Source: Flavobacteriales bacterium | Lineage (GTDB): Bacteria > Bacteroidota > Bacteroidia > NS11-12g > UBA955 | NCBI GenBank assembly: GCA_024643755.1 | Contig: JAHEMG010000003.1 | Span: forward strand, 5,903-54,813 | Length of the DNA stretch: 48,911 nucleotides | Reading direction: 5' to 3' | Part shown: positions 29,259 to 37,978 of the stretch, one piece after another | Layout of the letters: each line of letters begins with the position of its first letter | Numbering within the stretch: position 1 is the first letter of the stretch | The notes under the pieces: generated by a model | Databases searched by the model: none | What the model was told of the DNA's origin: nothing | What the model saw: the letters and a program-made list of their open reading frames with translations, nothing else | Program-made: the position numbers and the translations under genes

Positions 29259-30715
29259 GATCCTGTTCTGGGTTGGGTGTATTTTGCGATGCAATTGAGA
29301 ATGGCGGTGGCCTTTTTCAATTCAGGTGCGAAGGTAAACAATTGAATGTGTTCGTTGGCGTTGATTTCTAGGGCTTTTTCAAGCACAAATATGGCTGCCG
29401 ATGCTTGGCCGGACAAGTAGCAGAGGCCGGCGAGGCGATATAACAAACCGCTGTGTTGGGGGTTGTTTAGCAATCCGGTTTCAATGACATCTAGGGCTTT
29501 GTCTGACTCTCCAACTTCGTACAGGGAAGTACTGTAATCGAGCCAAACTTCGGGGTTGGTTGCATGCTCTACGGTGAGTGATTCATACAAGGCTTCCCAC
29601 TTTTCCTGCATGTTTGCACCGAAGTATGCACTGGCGAGTACCATGCCATAATCAGATTCAAAATGGTCAAGGTCGTAGGCGCGTTCTAGGTAGGGGATAG
29701 CGGCAGCGTAATTTTCTTCGTAGTGCCATGTCAATCCCATTGAGTACCAACATTCTGCGTCTTGGGGTTGGTGTTTGAGGATTTCTTTATAGATGGAGCG
29801 ACAGGTTTTCACGTCGCCTTGCTCGTAGTAACTCCAGGCCAAGAGTCCTTCCACTTCTGCGAACGTGCGTTTTGGAAAACGTGCTGCCAGCTCTGTGTAG
29901 GTGTTGATGAAATCTTGGTAATGGCCCAATTCATAGGTGCATTCCAAGAAGGTTACCCAAGCATCTGCGAAATTTTCGTTGATGGTAACAGCAAAGTCAA
30001 GGGCTTTGAGGGCTTGTTCATGATCGCCTTGTGCCATGTGTCCAGAGCCAAGCACATACCAAGCTTCGGCGGAATAGGGATCCTGATCAATGATGCGCTG
30101 AATCATGGGCAGTAGGGCGTCTATCAATCCACCTTCTTCTGCTTTTTCAATATATTTTTCGAGGATAACGCTGACTTCTGCACCGGTATCTAGGGCTTTT
30201 TCAAGTACGGGCATGGCCAAATCGAATTGACCGTGAAACAGAGAGATTTCCAAAAAATCTTCGAGCATGGCCTCTTCATCGCCCATGTTGGTAAGAACCG
30301 ATTGCAGCTCTTCCATGGCTTTCTTTTTATGTCCTTGCAGACTGAAAATCAGGGCTTGCATGAAACCCAAAGCGGGTTCGAAAGGGGTGTATTGGAGGGC
30401 TTGTGCAACGTAGTTTCTCGCTTTTGCCAACTTTTGGTCACGCACCAACCATTCTGCCATATGCAAGGAGAATATGGGCATGTAGGGGTATTGCTGGATG
30501 GCGGTTTCAAGGATGACTTTGATGTAGGTATCCGCGCGATATTGGCCTGTTTTTGCGGGGAATTGACTGGCATAATACCGGTACAATTCCAACCATTCTC
30601 TGGCGGAGAAAGCAGATCGTTGTTTGCTCTCGAAGTCGCGTACCAGGGCATCTACATCGCCTTGAAATACATCTTCTTCTTCGTCGTCGTCCCAGTCAGA
30701 TGAAAAGAAACTCAT
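29255..30715 (-). CDS. Tetratricopeptide repeat protein
   Basis: Multiple TPR units, e.g. 'AEAWYVLGSGHMAQGDHEQALKALDFAVTINENFADAW'. Confidence 0.88.
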   Translation of the reverse strand: MSFFSSDWDDDEEEDVFQGDVDALVRDFESKQRSAFSAREWLELYRYYASQFPAKTGQYRADTYIKVILETAIQQYPYMPIFSLHMAEWLVRDQKLAKARNYVAQALQYTPFEPALGFMQALIFSLQGHKKKAMEELQSVLTNMGDEEAMLEDFLEISLFHGQFDLAMPVLEKALDTGAEVSVILEKYIEKAEEGGLIDALLPMIQRIIDQDPYSAEAWYVLGSGHMAQGDHEQALKALDFAVTINENFADAWVTFLECTYELGHYQDFINTYTELAARFPKRTFAEVEGLLAWSYYEQGDVKTCRSIYKEILKHQPQDAECWYSMGLTWHYEENYAAAIPYLERAYDLDHFESDYGMVLASAYFGANMQEKWEALYESLTVEHATNPEVWLDYSTSLYEVGESDKALDVIETGLLNNPQHSGLLYRLAGLCYLSGQASAAIFVLEKALEINANEHIQLFTFAPELKKATAILNCIAKYTQPRTGS

Positions 30716-30720
30716 TGATT

Positions 30721-30728
30721 CAAATGTA
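30721..30728 (-). promoter_or_regulatory. -7 box TACATTTG (minus strand) for TPR-comA
   Basis: Exact TAnnTTTG, 5 nt from ATG at 30715. Confidence 0.6.
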
Positions 30729-30731
30729 CTA

Positions 30732-30804
30732 CCATACCAAATGGAGGTGTATTAGCCCTTGGGGTCTGTTCTTCCCCAACTTTTACACATACTTTTTGGT
30801 ATGG
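30732..30804. repeat. Nested concentric inverted repeat (CCATACCAAA...TTTGGTATGG with inner TTGGGG-N9-CCCCAA)
   Basis: Outer arms 30732-30741/30795-30804, inner arms 30759-30764/30774-30779, additional GTGTA/TACAC pairing; centres coincide within about 1.5 bp. Confidence 0.85.
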
Positions 30805-30923
30805 CGTGGCAGTGGTTTATTTTACTGAAAAATATTGGTGGGTGGTTGCTAAATTGCGACTTCAAATGACTGCGAATTGGGTGTTATAGGCATTCAATGC
30901 GTGGCAAAATGTGTAAAATCGAT

Positions 30924-31535
30924 ATGTTAGCACCCATATTTTTTGGTATTGGCACGGGCTTCGTGATGAGTATTTCATTGGGTGCGGTGTTTTTTTTATT
31001 GATTCAAGCGGGATTGGCGGGTGGATGGCGGAAGGGGTTACCGCTGGCGTTGGGGGTAATTGCGGGAGATCTTATTTACGTGACTTTATCGCTGCATTTT
31101 TCCGAGGCCATAACGGAGACGTTGGTGAATTATCGGGGGGTAATTGCAAAATTGGGTGCCATCGTATTTTTGATTTTGGCTATCGTTCATGTGTTTAACC
31201 ATCAAAAGGTGAAGGCACAGGGTTTGGATGAGCGATTGTTGCAAATGAAGGATTGGCAATTGTGGTTAAAATCGTTTGCTATCAACGTGTTGAATCCGGT
31301 GAATATCGCTTGGTGGTTGAGTTTGTATAGTTTGCCACCGGCCGCAGATTTTTCCTATTCGGGCAAGTGGATTTTTGGCATCACCACATTGGCCATGGTT
31401 TTGTGCACCGAATTGGGTGTAGCTTGGGGTGCAGGAAAAATAAAGGGGTATTTAACAGAAAGTAGAATACGGCAGATGGATTTGTTTTTGGCCGTATTGT
31501 TTTTGGCGATGGGGGTTTATTTGTTTACGGTCTGA
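30924..31535 (+). CDS. LysE-family amino-acid transporter
   Basis: 'GIGTGFVMSISLGAVFFLLIQAGLAGGWRKGLPLALGVIAGDLIYVTLSL', 'NVLNPVNIAWW'. Confidence 0.85.
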   Translation: MLAPIFFGIGTGFVMSISLGAVFFLLIQAGLAGGWRKGLPLALGVIAGDLIYVTLSLHFSEAITETLVNYRGVIAKLGAIVFLILAIVHVFNHQKVKAQGLDERLLQMKDWQLWLKSFAINVLNPVNIAWWLSLYSLPPAADFSYSGKWIFGITTLAMVLCTELGVAWGAGKIKGYLTESRIRQMDLFLAVLFLAMGVYLFTV

Positions 31536-31921
31536 CAGAGTTCGGTCAGCACGGAATTGGTTGTTTTTGGGTGCAGAAATGCGATCATTTTGCCATCGGC
31601 GCCGGGTTTGGGTTGGGTGTGAATGAGTTCGAATCCACTGTTTGATTTTTCGATTAAAGCTTGGGCGATGTCATCCACTTCGAAGGCCAGGTGGTGTAAT
31701 CCCTCACCCTTTTTTTCAATGAACTTGGCGATGGTACTTTGGTCGTTGCTGGCTGCGAGCAATTCAATTTTCACCTCGCCAACTTGAAAAAAAGAGGTAA
31801 TAACGTGTTCACTTTCAACCACTTCTCGTTTGTAGGGTGATACGCCGAGCAGGCTTGTAAATAGGGCTTCAGAGGCCTCTAAATTGGCTACGGCTATGCC
31901 GATGTGTTCGAGCTTATTCAT
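31517..31921 (-). CDS. mce: Methylmalonyl-CoA epimerase (VOC family)
   Basis: 'LEHIGIAVANLEAS', 'GEGLHHLAFEVDDI', 'FLHPKTTNSVLTEL'. Confidence 0.92.
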   Translation of the reverse strand: MNKLEHIGIAVANLEASEALFTSLLGVSPYKREVVESEHVITSFFQVGEVKIELLAASNDQSTIAKFIEKKGEGLHHLAFEVDDIAQALIEKSNSGFELIHTQPKPGADGKMIAFLHPKTTNSVLTELCQTVNK

Positions 31922-31994
31922 GGAAAAATTCACTACAAAGAACATTCTTTTGTGATAAAGTTGAAATAGCGAAACAATCTGCAACCATATGCGT

Positions 31995-32002
31995 TAATTT
32001 TG
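31995..32002 (+). promoter_or_regulatory. -7 box TAATTTTG for the isc operon
   Basis: Exact TAnnTTTG, 34 nt from iscS ATG. Confidence 0.55.
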
Positions 32003-32036
32003 CAGTTTAGAAACACTCTAAATAATAAATACGAAT

Positions 32037-33251
32037 ATGTTGAAATTGCCCATATACCTTGACAACAATGCCACCACTCAGGTGGATCCGCGCGTGTTTG
32101 AAGCCATGACGCCTTACTTTTTGGAAGCGTATGGAAACGCGGCTAGTAAGAGTCACCCCTTCGGTTGGAAAGCGGAAGAAGCGGTTGACTATGCGCGTGA
32201 GCAAATCGCCCAGTTGATTGGCAGCAGTGAAAAAGAGATTATTTTCACCAGTGGTGCTACAGAGAGCAACAATTTGGCGATCAAAGGTGTGTTTGAAATG
32301 TATGCGAGCAAAGGCAATCACATTATCACACTGTCTACCGAGCACAAGGCCATTTTGGATACCTGCAAGCATTTGGAAAAGCAGGGTGCAGAAGTGACTT
32401 ATTTGTCGGTTGGTGGCGATGGTCTAGTAACTGTTGAAGCCATTGAGGCGGCAATTAAACCAAATACAATTTTGGTTACTGTGATGTATGGTAACAATGA
32501 GTTGGGTGTGTTGCAGCCGATCAGAGAAATTGGCGCTTTGTGTAAGAGCAAAGGGGTATTGTTTCACTCAGATGCTACGCAAGCGGTAGGAAAAATACCT
32601 GTGGATGTGATGGCTGATCACATTGATTTGATGAGTTTTACAGCACACAAAATGTACGGACCAAAGGGTGTTGGTGCGTTGTATGTCCGCAGAAAAAATC
32701 CCCGTGTGAAGGTAACTGCACAGATGGATGGTGGTGGACATGAGCGCGGTATGCGCAGCGGTACTTTGAATGTTCCTGGTATCGTTGGTTTCGGTAAGGC
32801 TTGCGAAATTGCTCGCTTAGAGATGGCGGAAGAGGGAGCTCGTTTGCAGAAAATGCGTGATCGTTTGGAGGCGGCATTGTTGCAACTGGAAGAGAGTTAT
32901 TTGAACGGCAACAAAGAGCATCGTTTACCACATACGAGCAACATCAGCTTCAAGTATGTTGAAGGTGAAGGGTTGATGATGGGGATCAAGGATATCGCCG
33001 TTTCGAGTGGTTCTGCCTGTACATCAGCTTCTTTGGAGCCCAGTTATGTATTGAAAAGTTTGGGCTTGGATGATGAGTTGGCGCATAGTTCGTTGCGTTT
33101 CGGCTTGGGAAGATTCACCACAGATGAAGAAATTGATTTTACCATCAAGTGTGTTTCTGAGGCCGTAAATAAGTTGCGCGACATGAGTCCTTTGTGGGAG
33201 ATGTTCAAAGAGGGCATCGATTTGAAGAGCATCGAATGGAGTGAACATTAA
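32037..33251 (+). CDS. iscS: Cysteine desulfurase
   Basis: '[14 protein letters not shown]', '[20 protein letters not shown]', '[21 protein letters not shown]'. Confidence 0.96.
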   Translation: MLKLPIYLDNNATTQVDPRVFEAMTPYFLEAYGNAASKSHPFGWKAEEAVDYAREQIAQLIGSSEKEIIFTSGATESNNLAIKGVFEMYASKGNHIITLSTEHKAILDTCKHLEKQGAEVTYLSVGGDGLVTVEAIEAAIKPNTILVTVMYGNNELGVLQPIREIGALCKSKGVLFHSDATQAVGKIPVDVMADHIDLMSFTAHKMYGPKGVGALYVRRKNPRVKVTAQMDGGGHERGMRSGTLNVPGIVGFGKACEIARLEMAEEGARLQKMRDRLEAALLQLEESYLNGNKEHRLPHTSNISFKYVEGEGLMMGIKDIAVSSGSACTSASLEPSYVLKSLGLDDELAHSSLRFGLGRFTTDEEIDFTIKCVSEAVNKLRDMSPLWEMFKEGIDLKSIEWSEH

Positions 33252-33300
33252 TCATTGTTTAGAATCTATCTAAATTGTAAATTTGTAAAAGAAAAAAACC

Positions 33301-33717
33301 ATGGCATATTCAGATAAAGTAGTTGATCATTACACCAACCCAAGAAACATTGGCACATTGGACAAGTCCAAAAATACCGTTGGAACTGGCTTGGTAGGAG
33401 CACCCGAGTGTGGCGACGTAATGCGTTTGCAGATCGAGGTTAACCACGAAACAGGGATCATCGAAGATGCTAAATTCAAGACGTTTGGTTGTGGATCAGC
33501 CATCGCTTCTTCTTCTTTGGCAACAGAGTGGTTGAAAGGCAAGTCTATAGACGAGGCATTAAAGATTGACAACATGGAAATTGTTGAAGAGTTGGCATTG
33601 CCACCAGTGAAAATCCATTGTTCTGTATTGGCAGAGGATGCAATTCGTTCAGCCATCAATGATTACCGGGCTAAAAATGGCTTGGAACCCATTGAAAGCG
33701 AGAAAACCCACTTCTAA
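33301..33717 (+). CDS. iscU: Fe-S cluster scaffold protein IscU
   Basis: 'VVDHYTNPRNIG', 'VGAPECGDVM', 'KTFGCGSAIASSS', 'PPVKIHCSVLAEDAI'. Confidence 0.97.
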   Translation: MAYSDKVVDHYTNPRNIGTLDKSKNTVGTGLVGAPECGDVMRLQIEVNHETGIIEDAKFKTFGCGSAIASSSLATEWLKGKSIDEALKIDNMEIVEELALPPVKIHCSVLAEDAIRSAINDYRAKNGLEPIESEKTHF

Positions 33718-33728
33718 TTTAGTGAACC

Positions 33729-34076
33729 ATGATAGCTCAGGGAAATGAAATCACGATCACCGATAAGGCTTTGACAAAGGCCTATGATTTGATGCGTGAG
33801 TCGAACATTTCTGCAGCCGACCATTTTTTGCGTGTTGGCGTGAAGGGTGGTGGCTGTTCTGGTCTAACGTATGAGTTGGATTTTGACAATGAGAGCAAAC
33901 CGGGCGACATGCAATTTGGCGATGAGCGACTCAAGATTGTGTGTGATATGAAGAGTTTTCTGTACTTGTGCGGTACCGAATTAGATTTTACAGACGGTTT
34001 GAATGGAAAGGGATTCAACTTCATCAATCCCAATGCGTCTCGCACTTGTGGTTGTGGTGAGAGTTTCTCCATTTGA
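33729..34076 (+). CDS. iscA: Fe-S assembly A-type carrier (IscA/HesB family)
   Basis: 'VGVKGGGCSGLTYELDF...ASRTCGCGESF'. Confidence 0.93.
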   Translation: MIAQGNEITITDKALTKAYDLMRESNISAADHFLRVGVKGGGCSGLTYELDFDNESKPGDMQFGDERLKIVCDMKSFLYLCGTELDFTDGLNGKGFNFINPNASRTCGCGESFSI

Positions 34077-34288
34077 TGGAAACACTACCAATTCACACGC
34101 CTTACATTCAATTAAACCAAGCCCTAAAACTATTGGGATGGGTTGAGAGCGGGGCTATGGCGAATGAAGTCATTGACCAGGGTATGGTCGAAGTAAATCA
34201 ACAACAAGAATTCCGACGCCGCAACAAATTGTACCCCGGTATGGTGATACAATTTGAAGGGCAGACCGCTACCATTACGGCGGAATAA
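34073..34288 (+). CDS. S4-domain RNA-binding protein (YbcJ/YaaA-like)
   Basis: 'IQLNQALKLLGWVESGAMANEVIDQGMVEVNQQQEFRRRNKLYPGMVIQFEG'; ATGA overlap with iscA. Confidence 0.88.
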   Translation: MMETLPIHTPYIQLNQALKLLGWVESGAMANEVIDQGMVEVNQQQEFRRRNKLYPGMVIQFEGQTATITAE

Positions 34289-34292
34289 AGAC

Positions 34293-36866
34293 TTATACTA
34301 CTACATTGATAATTCTTCCTTTCACAAGGATGAATTTTTTCAGAGGTTTTCCTTCCATCCATTTGATTACCAATTCATTGCTCAATACAGCAGCTTGAAT
34401 GTCGGCTTCAGTGGTCGAGAGTTCAAATTCAATTTGGGCTCTTGTTTTTCCATTGATGCTGATGGGGTAATTGAATGAACTTTCTACCAAATACTGGGAA
34501 TCATAGGTTGGCCAATTGGCGGTATGGATACTGTCTGAATGTCCCAATTGATGCCATAGTTCCTCGGTAATATGTGGTGCAAAAGGGGCCATTAAAATCA
34601 ACAAGGTTTCCAAAATTTCTTGCTTTCGGCATTTCAGCGCACCCAATTCATTGGTGGCTACCATGAATGCAGAAACAGAGGTATTGAAGCTCATGGATTC
34701 AATATCTTCGGTAATTTTTTTGATGGTTTTGTACAGGATTTTCAATTCTGCGGGTGTGGGCGCTTCTTGTGAAACTGCCCATTGCTCACCTTCGTAGAAC
34801 AATCGCCAGAATTTGCCAAAGAATCGGCTAACACCTTCGATGCCATGGGTATTCCAAGGTTTAGAATCTGTTAATGGACCTAGGAACATTTCATACATCC
34901 TGAGTGTATCGGCACCATATTGTGCGCAGACATCATCGGGGTTGACAACATTGCCCCAACGCTTACTCATTTTTTGTCCATCTTCACCCATAATCATCCC
35001 TTGATTCACCAATCGTTTGAATGGCTCGTCCCATGAGATTATGCCCAAATCGAATAGGAATTTTGTCCAAAAGCGACTGTATAGCAAGTGGCCGGTAGCA
35101 TGCTCAGAGCCACCCACGTAGAGGTCGACTTGTTGCCAGTAATTGAGTGCTTCTGGAGAGGCCAATTGTTCATTGTTTTTAGGGTCGGTATAGCGGAGGA
35201 AGTACCAACTGCTGCCGGCCCAACCGGGCATGGTATCAGTTTCTCTTTTGCCTTGGGGTGTATTTACCCAAGTGGTAACTGCTGAAAGGGGACTTTCGCC
35301 ATTGCCAGTGGGTTTGTAGCTATCAACTTGTGGAAGTTCAACGGGCAATTCTTGAATCAATTGGGGAATGCCTTCTTCGTTGTAGACAATTGGGAAGGGC
35401 TCACCCCAATAGCGTTGACGTCCGAAGCCTGCTTCGCGCAATCGGTAATTAACTTTTGCCTGTCCCCACCCTGCTTTTTCCACTTTTGCGATGGCGGTGC
35501 TGATGGCTTCTTTCATTGAGAGACCATCGAGAAATCCCGAATTAAAACAAATACCATCTTTGGCGATGTAGGCTTGTTCTAAGGGCAGGTCTAGTTCGCC
35601 ATTGGCAGGTTTAATGACTGGGACAATGTTGAGGTCAAACGTTTTGGCGAAGGCAAAATCGCGCTCATCATGGGCGGGAACTGCCATAATGATGCCGGTG
35701 CCGTAATTGGCTAAAACGTAATCGCTGACCCAAACTGGGATGGGTTCGCCCGTGAACGGGTTTATGGCTTCCATGCCGGTAAAAACACCTGTTTTTGTGG
35801 TGTCGGCCATACGATCAATTTCGCTGCGATTTTTTGCCTTGTTGGCATATTCTTGAACGATAGGCCATTGATCTTCACTGCAGTATTCCGACAAGTTTTC
35901 AAGCTCAGGTGCAACCACCATGAAGGTGGCTCCGAAGATGGTATCAGGACGGGTAGTGAAAACTTTGAGTGTTTTGAGTGTGCCGCGAACTACGAAGTCG
36001 ATTTCGGCACCCTGGCTTTTTCCAATCCAGTTGCGTTGAATTTCTTTGATGGCATCGCTCCATTGCAAGGTGTTGAGACCATCGAGTAAACGATCGGCGT
36101 AGGCGGTGATTCTCAGGCTCCACTGCCTCATTTTTTTACGCACAACGGGATATCCACCACGCTCACTTACGCCATTCACAACTTCTTCATTGGCCAATAC
36201 GGTTCCCATGGCTTCGCACCAGTTTACCGTGGTTTCATCTACGAAAGCCAATCTGAATTGGTTGAGGATTTCGTGTTGTTGCAGGGGCGACATCTCTGAC
36301 CATTCTTGGGCGGTGAATGGGTTTATTTTTCCACCATGGGCTTGAAAATTTTCAGATCCATGCAATTGAAAATGTTCAATGAGCTGGGCGATGGGGGCTG
36401 CTTTTTGAGTTTGTTTGTTGTACCAGTGTTCAAAGAAAAGGGCAAAAATCTGCTGGGTAAATTGATAATAATTGGGGTCGCAGGTTTTCACTTGTCGGTC
36501 CCAATCATAGGAGAATCCCATGATATTCAACTGTTCCCGAAACCGTTGAACATTTTGTTCGGTGGTTACGGCAGGATGTTGTCCGGTTTGTATGGCGTAT
36601 TGTTCTGCAGGAAGTCCGAAAGCGTCATAACCCATTGGGTGAAGCACGTTATATCCATTGAGACGTTTGTAGCGTGCAACGATGTCGCTGGCGATATAAC
36701 CCAGGGGATGTCCTACGTGCAACCCACTCCCAGAGGGATAAGGAAACATGTCGAGCACGTAATATTTGGGCTTATTTGTGTCAATGTCAACAGCGTATAA
36801 CTGTGTGTTTTCCCATTGGCGCTGCCATTTTTTTTCGATTTCGGTGAAGGAGTATTGTGCTGACAT
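34293..36866 (-). CDS. leuS: Leucyl-tRNA synthetase
   Basis: 'MFPYPSGSGLHVGHPLGYIASD', 'KMSKRWGNVVNPDD'. Confidence 0.97.
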   Translation of the reverse strand: MSAQYSFTEIEKKWQRQWENTQLYAVDIDTNKPKYYVLDMFPYPSGSGLHVGHPLGYIASDIVARYKRLNGYNVLHPMGYDAFGLPAEQYAIQTGQHPAVTTEQNVQRFREQLNIMGFSYDWDRQVKTCDPNYYQFTQQIFALFFEHWYNKQTQKAAPIAQLIEHFQLHGSENFQAHGGKINPFTAQEWSEMSPLQQHEILNQFRLAFVDETTVNWCEAMGTVLANEEVVNGVSERGGYPVVRKKMRQWSLRITAYADRLLDGLNTLQWSDAIKEIQRNWIGKSQGAEIDFVVRGTLKTLKVFTTRPDTIFGATFMVVAPELENLSEYCSEDQWPIVQEYANKAKNRSEIDRMADTTKTGVFTGMEAINPFTGEPIPVWVSDYVLANYGTGIIMAVPAHDERDFAFAKTFDLNIVPVIKPANGELDLPLEQAYIAKDGICFNSGFLDGLSMKEAISTAIAKVEKAGWGQAKVNYRLREAGFGRQRYWGEPFPIVYNEEGIPQLIQELPVELPQVDSYKPTGNGESPLSAVTTWVNTPQGKRETDTMPGWAGSSWYFLRYTDPKNNEQLASPEALNYWQQVDLYVGGSEHATGHLLYSRFWTKFLFDLGIISWDEPFKRLVNQGMIMGEDGQKMSKRWGNVVNPDDVCAQYGADTLRMYEMFLGPLTDSKPWNTHGIEGVSRFFGKFWRLFYEGEQWAVSQEAPTPAELKILYKTIKKITEDIESMSFNTSVSAFMVATNELGALKCRKQEILETLLILMAPFAPHITEELWHQLGHSDSIHTANWPTYDSQYLVESSFNYPISINGKTRAQIEFELSTTEADIQAAVLSNELVIKWMEGKPLKKFILVKGRIINVVV

Positions 36867-36880
36867 AAAGGTTGCGGGTG

Positions 36881-36888
36881 CGAAAATA
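36881..36888 (-). promoter_or_regulatory. -7 box variant TATTTTCG (minus strand) for leuS
   Basis: TAnnTTYG, 14 nt from ATG at 36866. Confidence 0.4.
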
Positions 36889-36924
36889 CAATAGATGGCG
36901 GTTTTTTAACGACCTTTGCAGTTC

Positions 36925-37920
36925 ATGGCCGATAGCAATTTTATTGATTACGTGAAGATTTGTTGCCGAAGTGGCAGCGGAGGCCCTGGCAGCAGGCATT
37001 ATAATCGCACAAAAATGAATCCCCGAGGCGGGCCCGATGGAGGCGATGGCGGAAAGGGTGGAGATATTGTTTTAAAAGGGAATGCACAGTTGTGGACGCT
37101 GATACATTTGAAGTATCGCAAGCACGTGATGGCAACGGATGGTGTTGCTGGCAGCGAAAATCGCAGTTCGGGTGCTTATGGCGACTCGGTGGTTTTGGAA
37201 GTGCCATTGGGTACTGTGGCCAAAGACGCGGAAACGGGTGAAGTATTGTTTGAGATTACGGAGGATGGTGAGAAGAAGGTTTTGGTTCCTGGCGGTCGCG
37301 GGGGATTGGGAAACTGGCATTTCGCCAATAGTGTAAATCAGGCACCACAGTATGCTCAGCCTGGAGAGCCCGGAATTGAACAGTGGATAGTGTTGGAATT
37401 GAAGGTGTTGGCGGATGTGGGTTTGGTAGGATTTCCCAATGCAGGGAAGAGTACTTTGCTCAGTGTGATTTCGGCAGCAAAACCTGAAATTGCAGATTAC
37501 CCTTTCACCACCTTGGTTCCCAATTTGGGCGTGGTAAATTACCGAGATTATCGGAGTTTCATCGTGGCAGACATTCCTGGAATTATTGAAGGAGCCAGTG
37601 AGGGTAGGGGGTTAGGTCATCGTTTTTTGAGACACATTGAACGAAATGCGGCATTGTTATTTTTGATTCCCGCAGACAGTCCAGACCACAAAAACGAATA
37701 CCTCACTTTGTTGAGTGAATTGGAAAAATTCAATCCCGAATTGGTGGTAAAACAACGTGTTGTAGCGGTGAGCAAGGCGGATATGTTGGATGAAGAACTG
37801 AAGCAGGAAATCAGGGCTCAGTTGAAGGGGGTTGATGTTTTGTTTTTCAGTTCGGTTACCGAGCAAGGAGTGGATGAATTGTTGGATGTGCTCTGGAAAA
37901 CAGTGTCGGCCGATGTCTAA
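36925..37920 (+). CDS. obg: GTPase Obg/CgtA
   Basis: '[49 protein letters not shown]', G1 '[11 protein letters not shown]'. Confidence 0.97.
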   Translation: MADSNFIDYVKICCRSGSGGPGSRHYNRTKMNPRGGPDGGDGGKGGDIVLKGNAQLWTLIHLKYRKHVMATDGVAGSENRSSGAYGDSVVLEVPLGTVAKDAETGEVLFEITEDGEKKVLVPGGRGGLGNWHFANSVNQAPQYAQPGEPGIEQWIVLELKVLADVGLVGFPNAGKSTLLSVISAAKPEIADYPFTTLVPNLGVVNYRDYRSFIVADIPGIIEGASEGRGLGHRFLRHIERNAALLFLIPADSPDHKNEYLTLLSELEKFNPELVVKQRVVAVSKADMLDEELKQEIRAQLKGVDVLFFSSVTEQGVDELLDVLWKTVSADV

Positions 37921-37940
37921 CAAATTTGGTGGGTAGTTTG

Positions 37941-37948
37941 TATTTTTG
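37941..37948 (+). promoter_or_regulatory. -7 box TATTTTTG
   Basis: Exact TAnnTTTG, 30 nt from ATG at 37979. Confidence 0.55.
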
Positions 37949-37978
37949 AAGATTAGAGTATCAATATAGAAAGATAGT

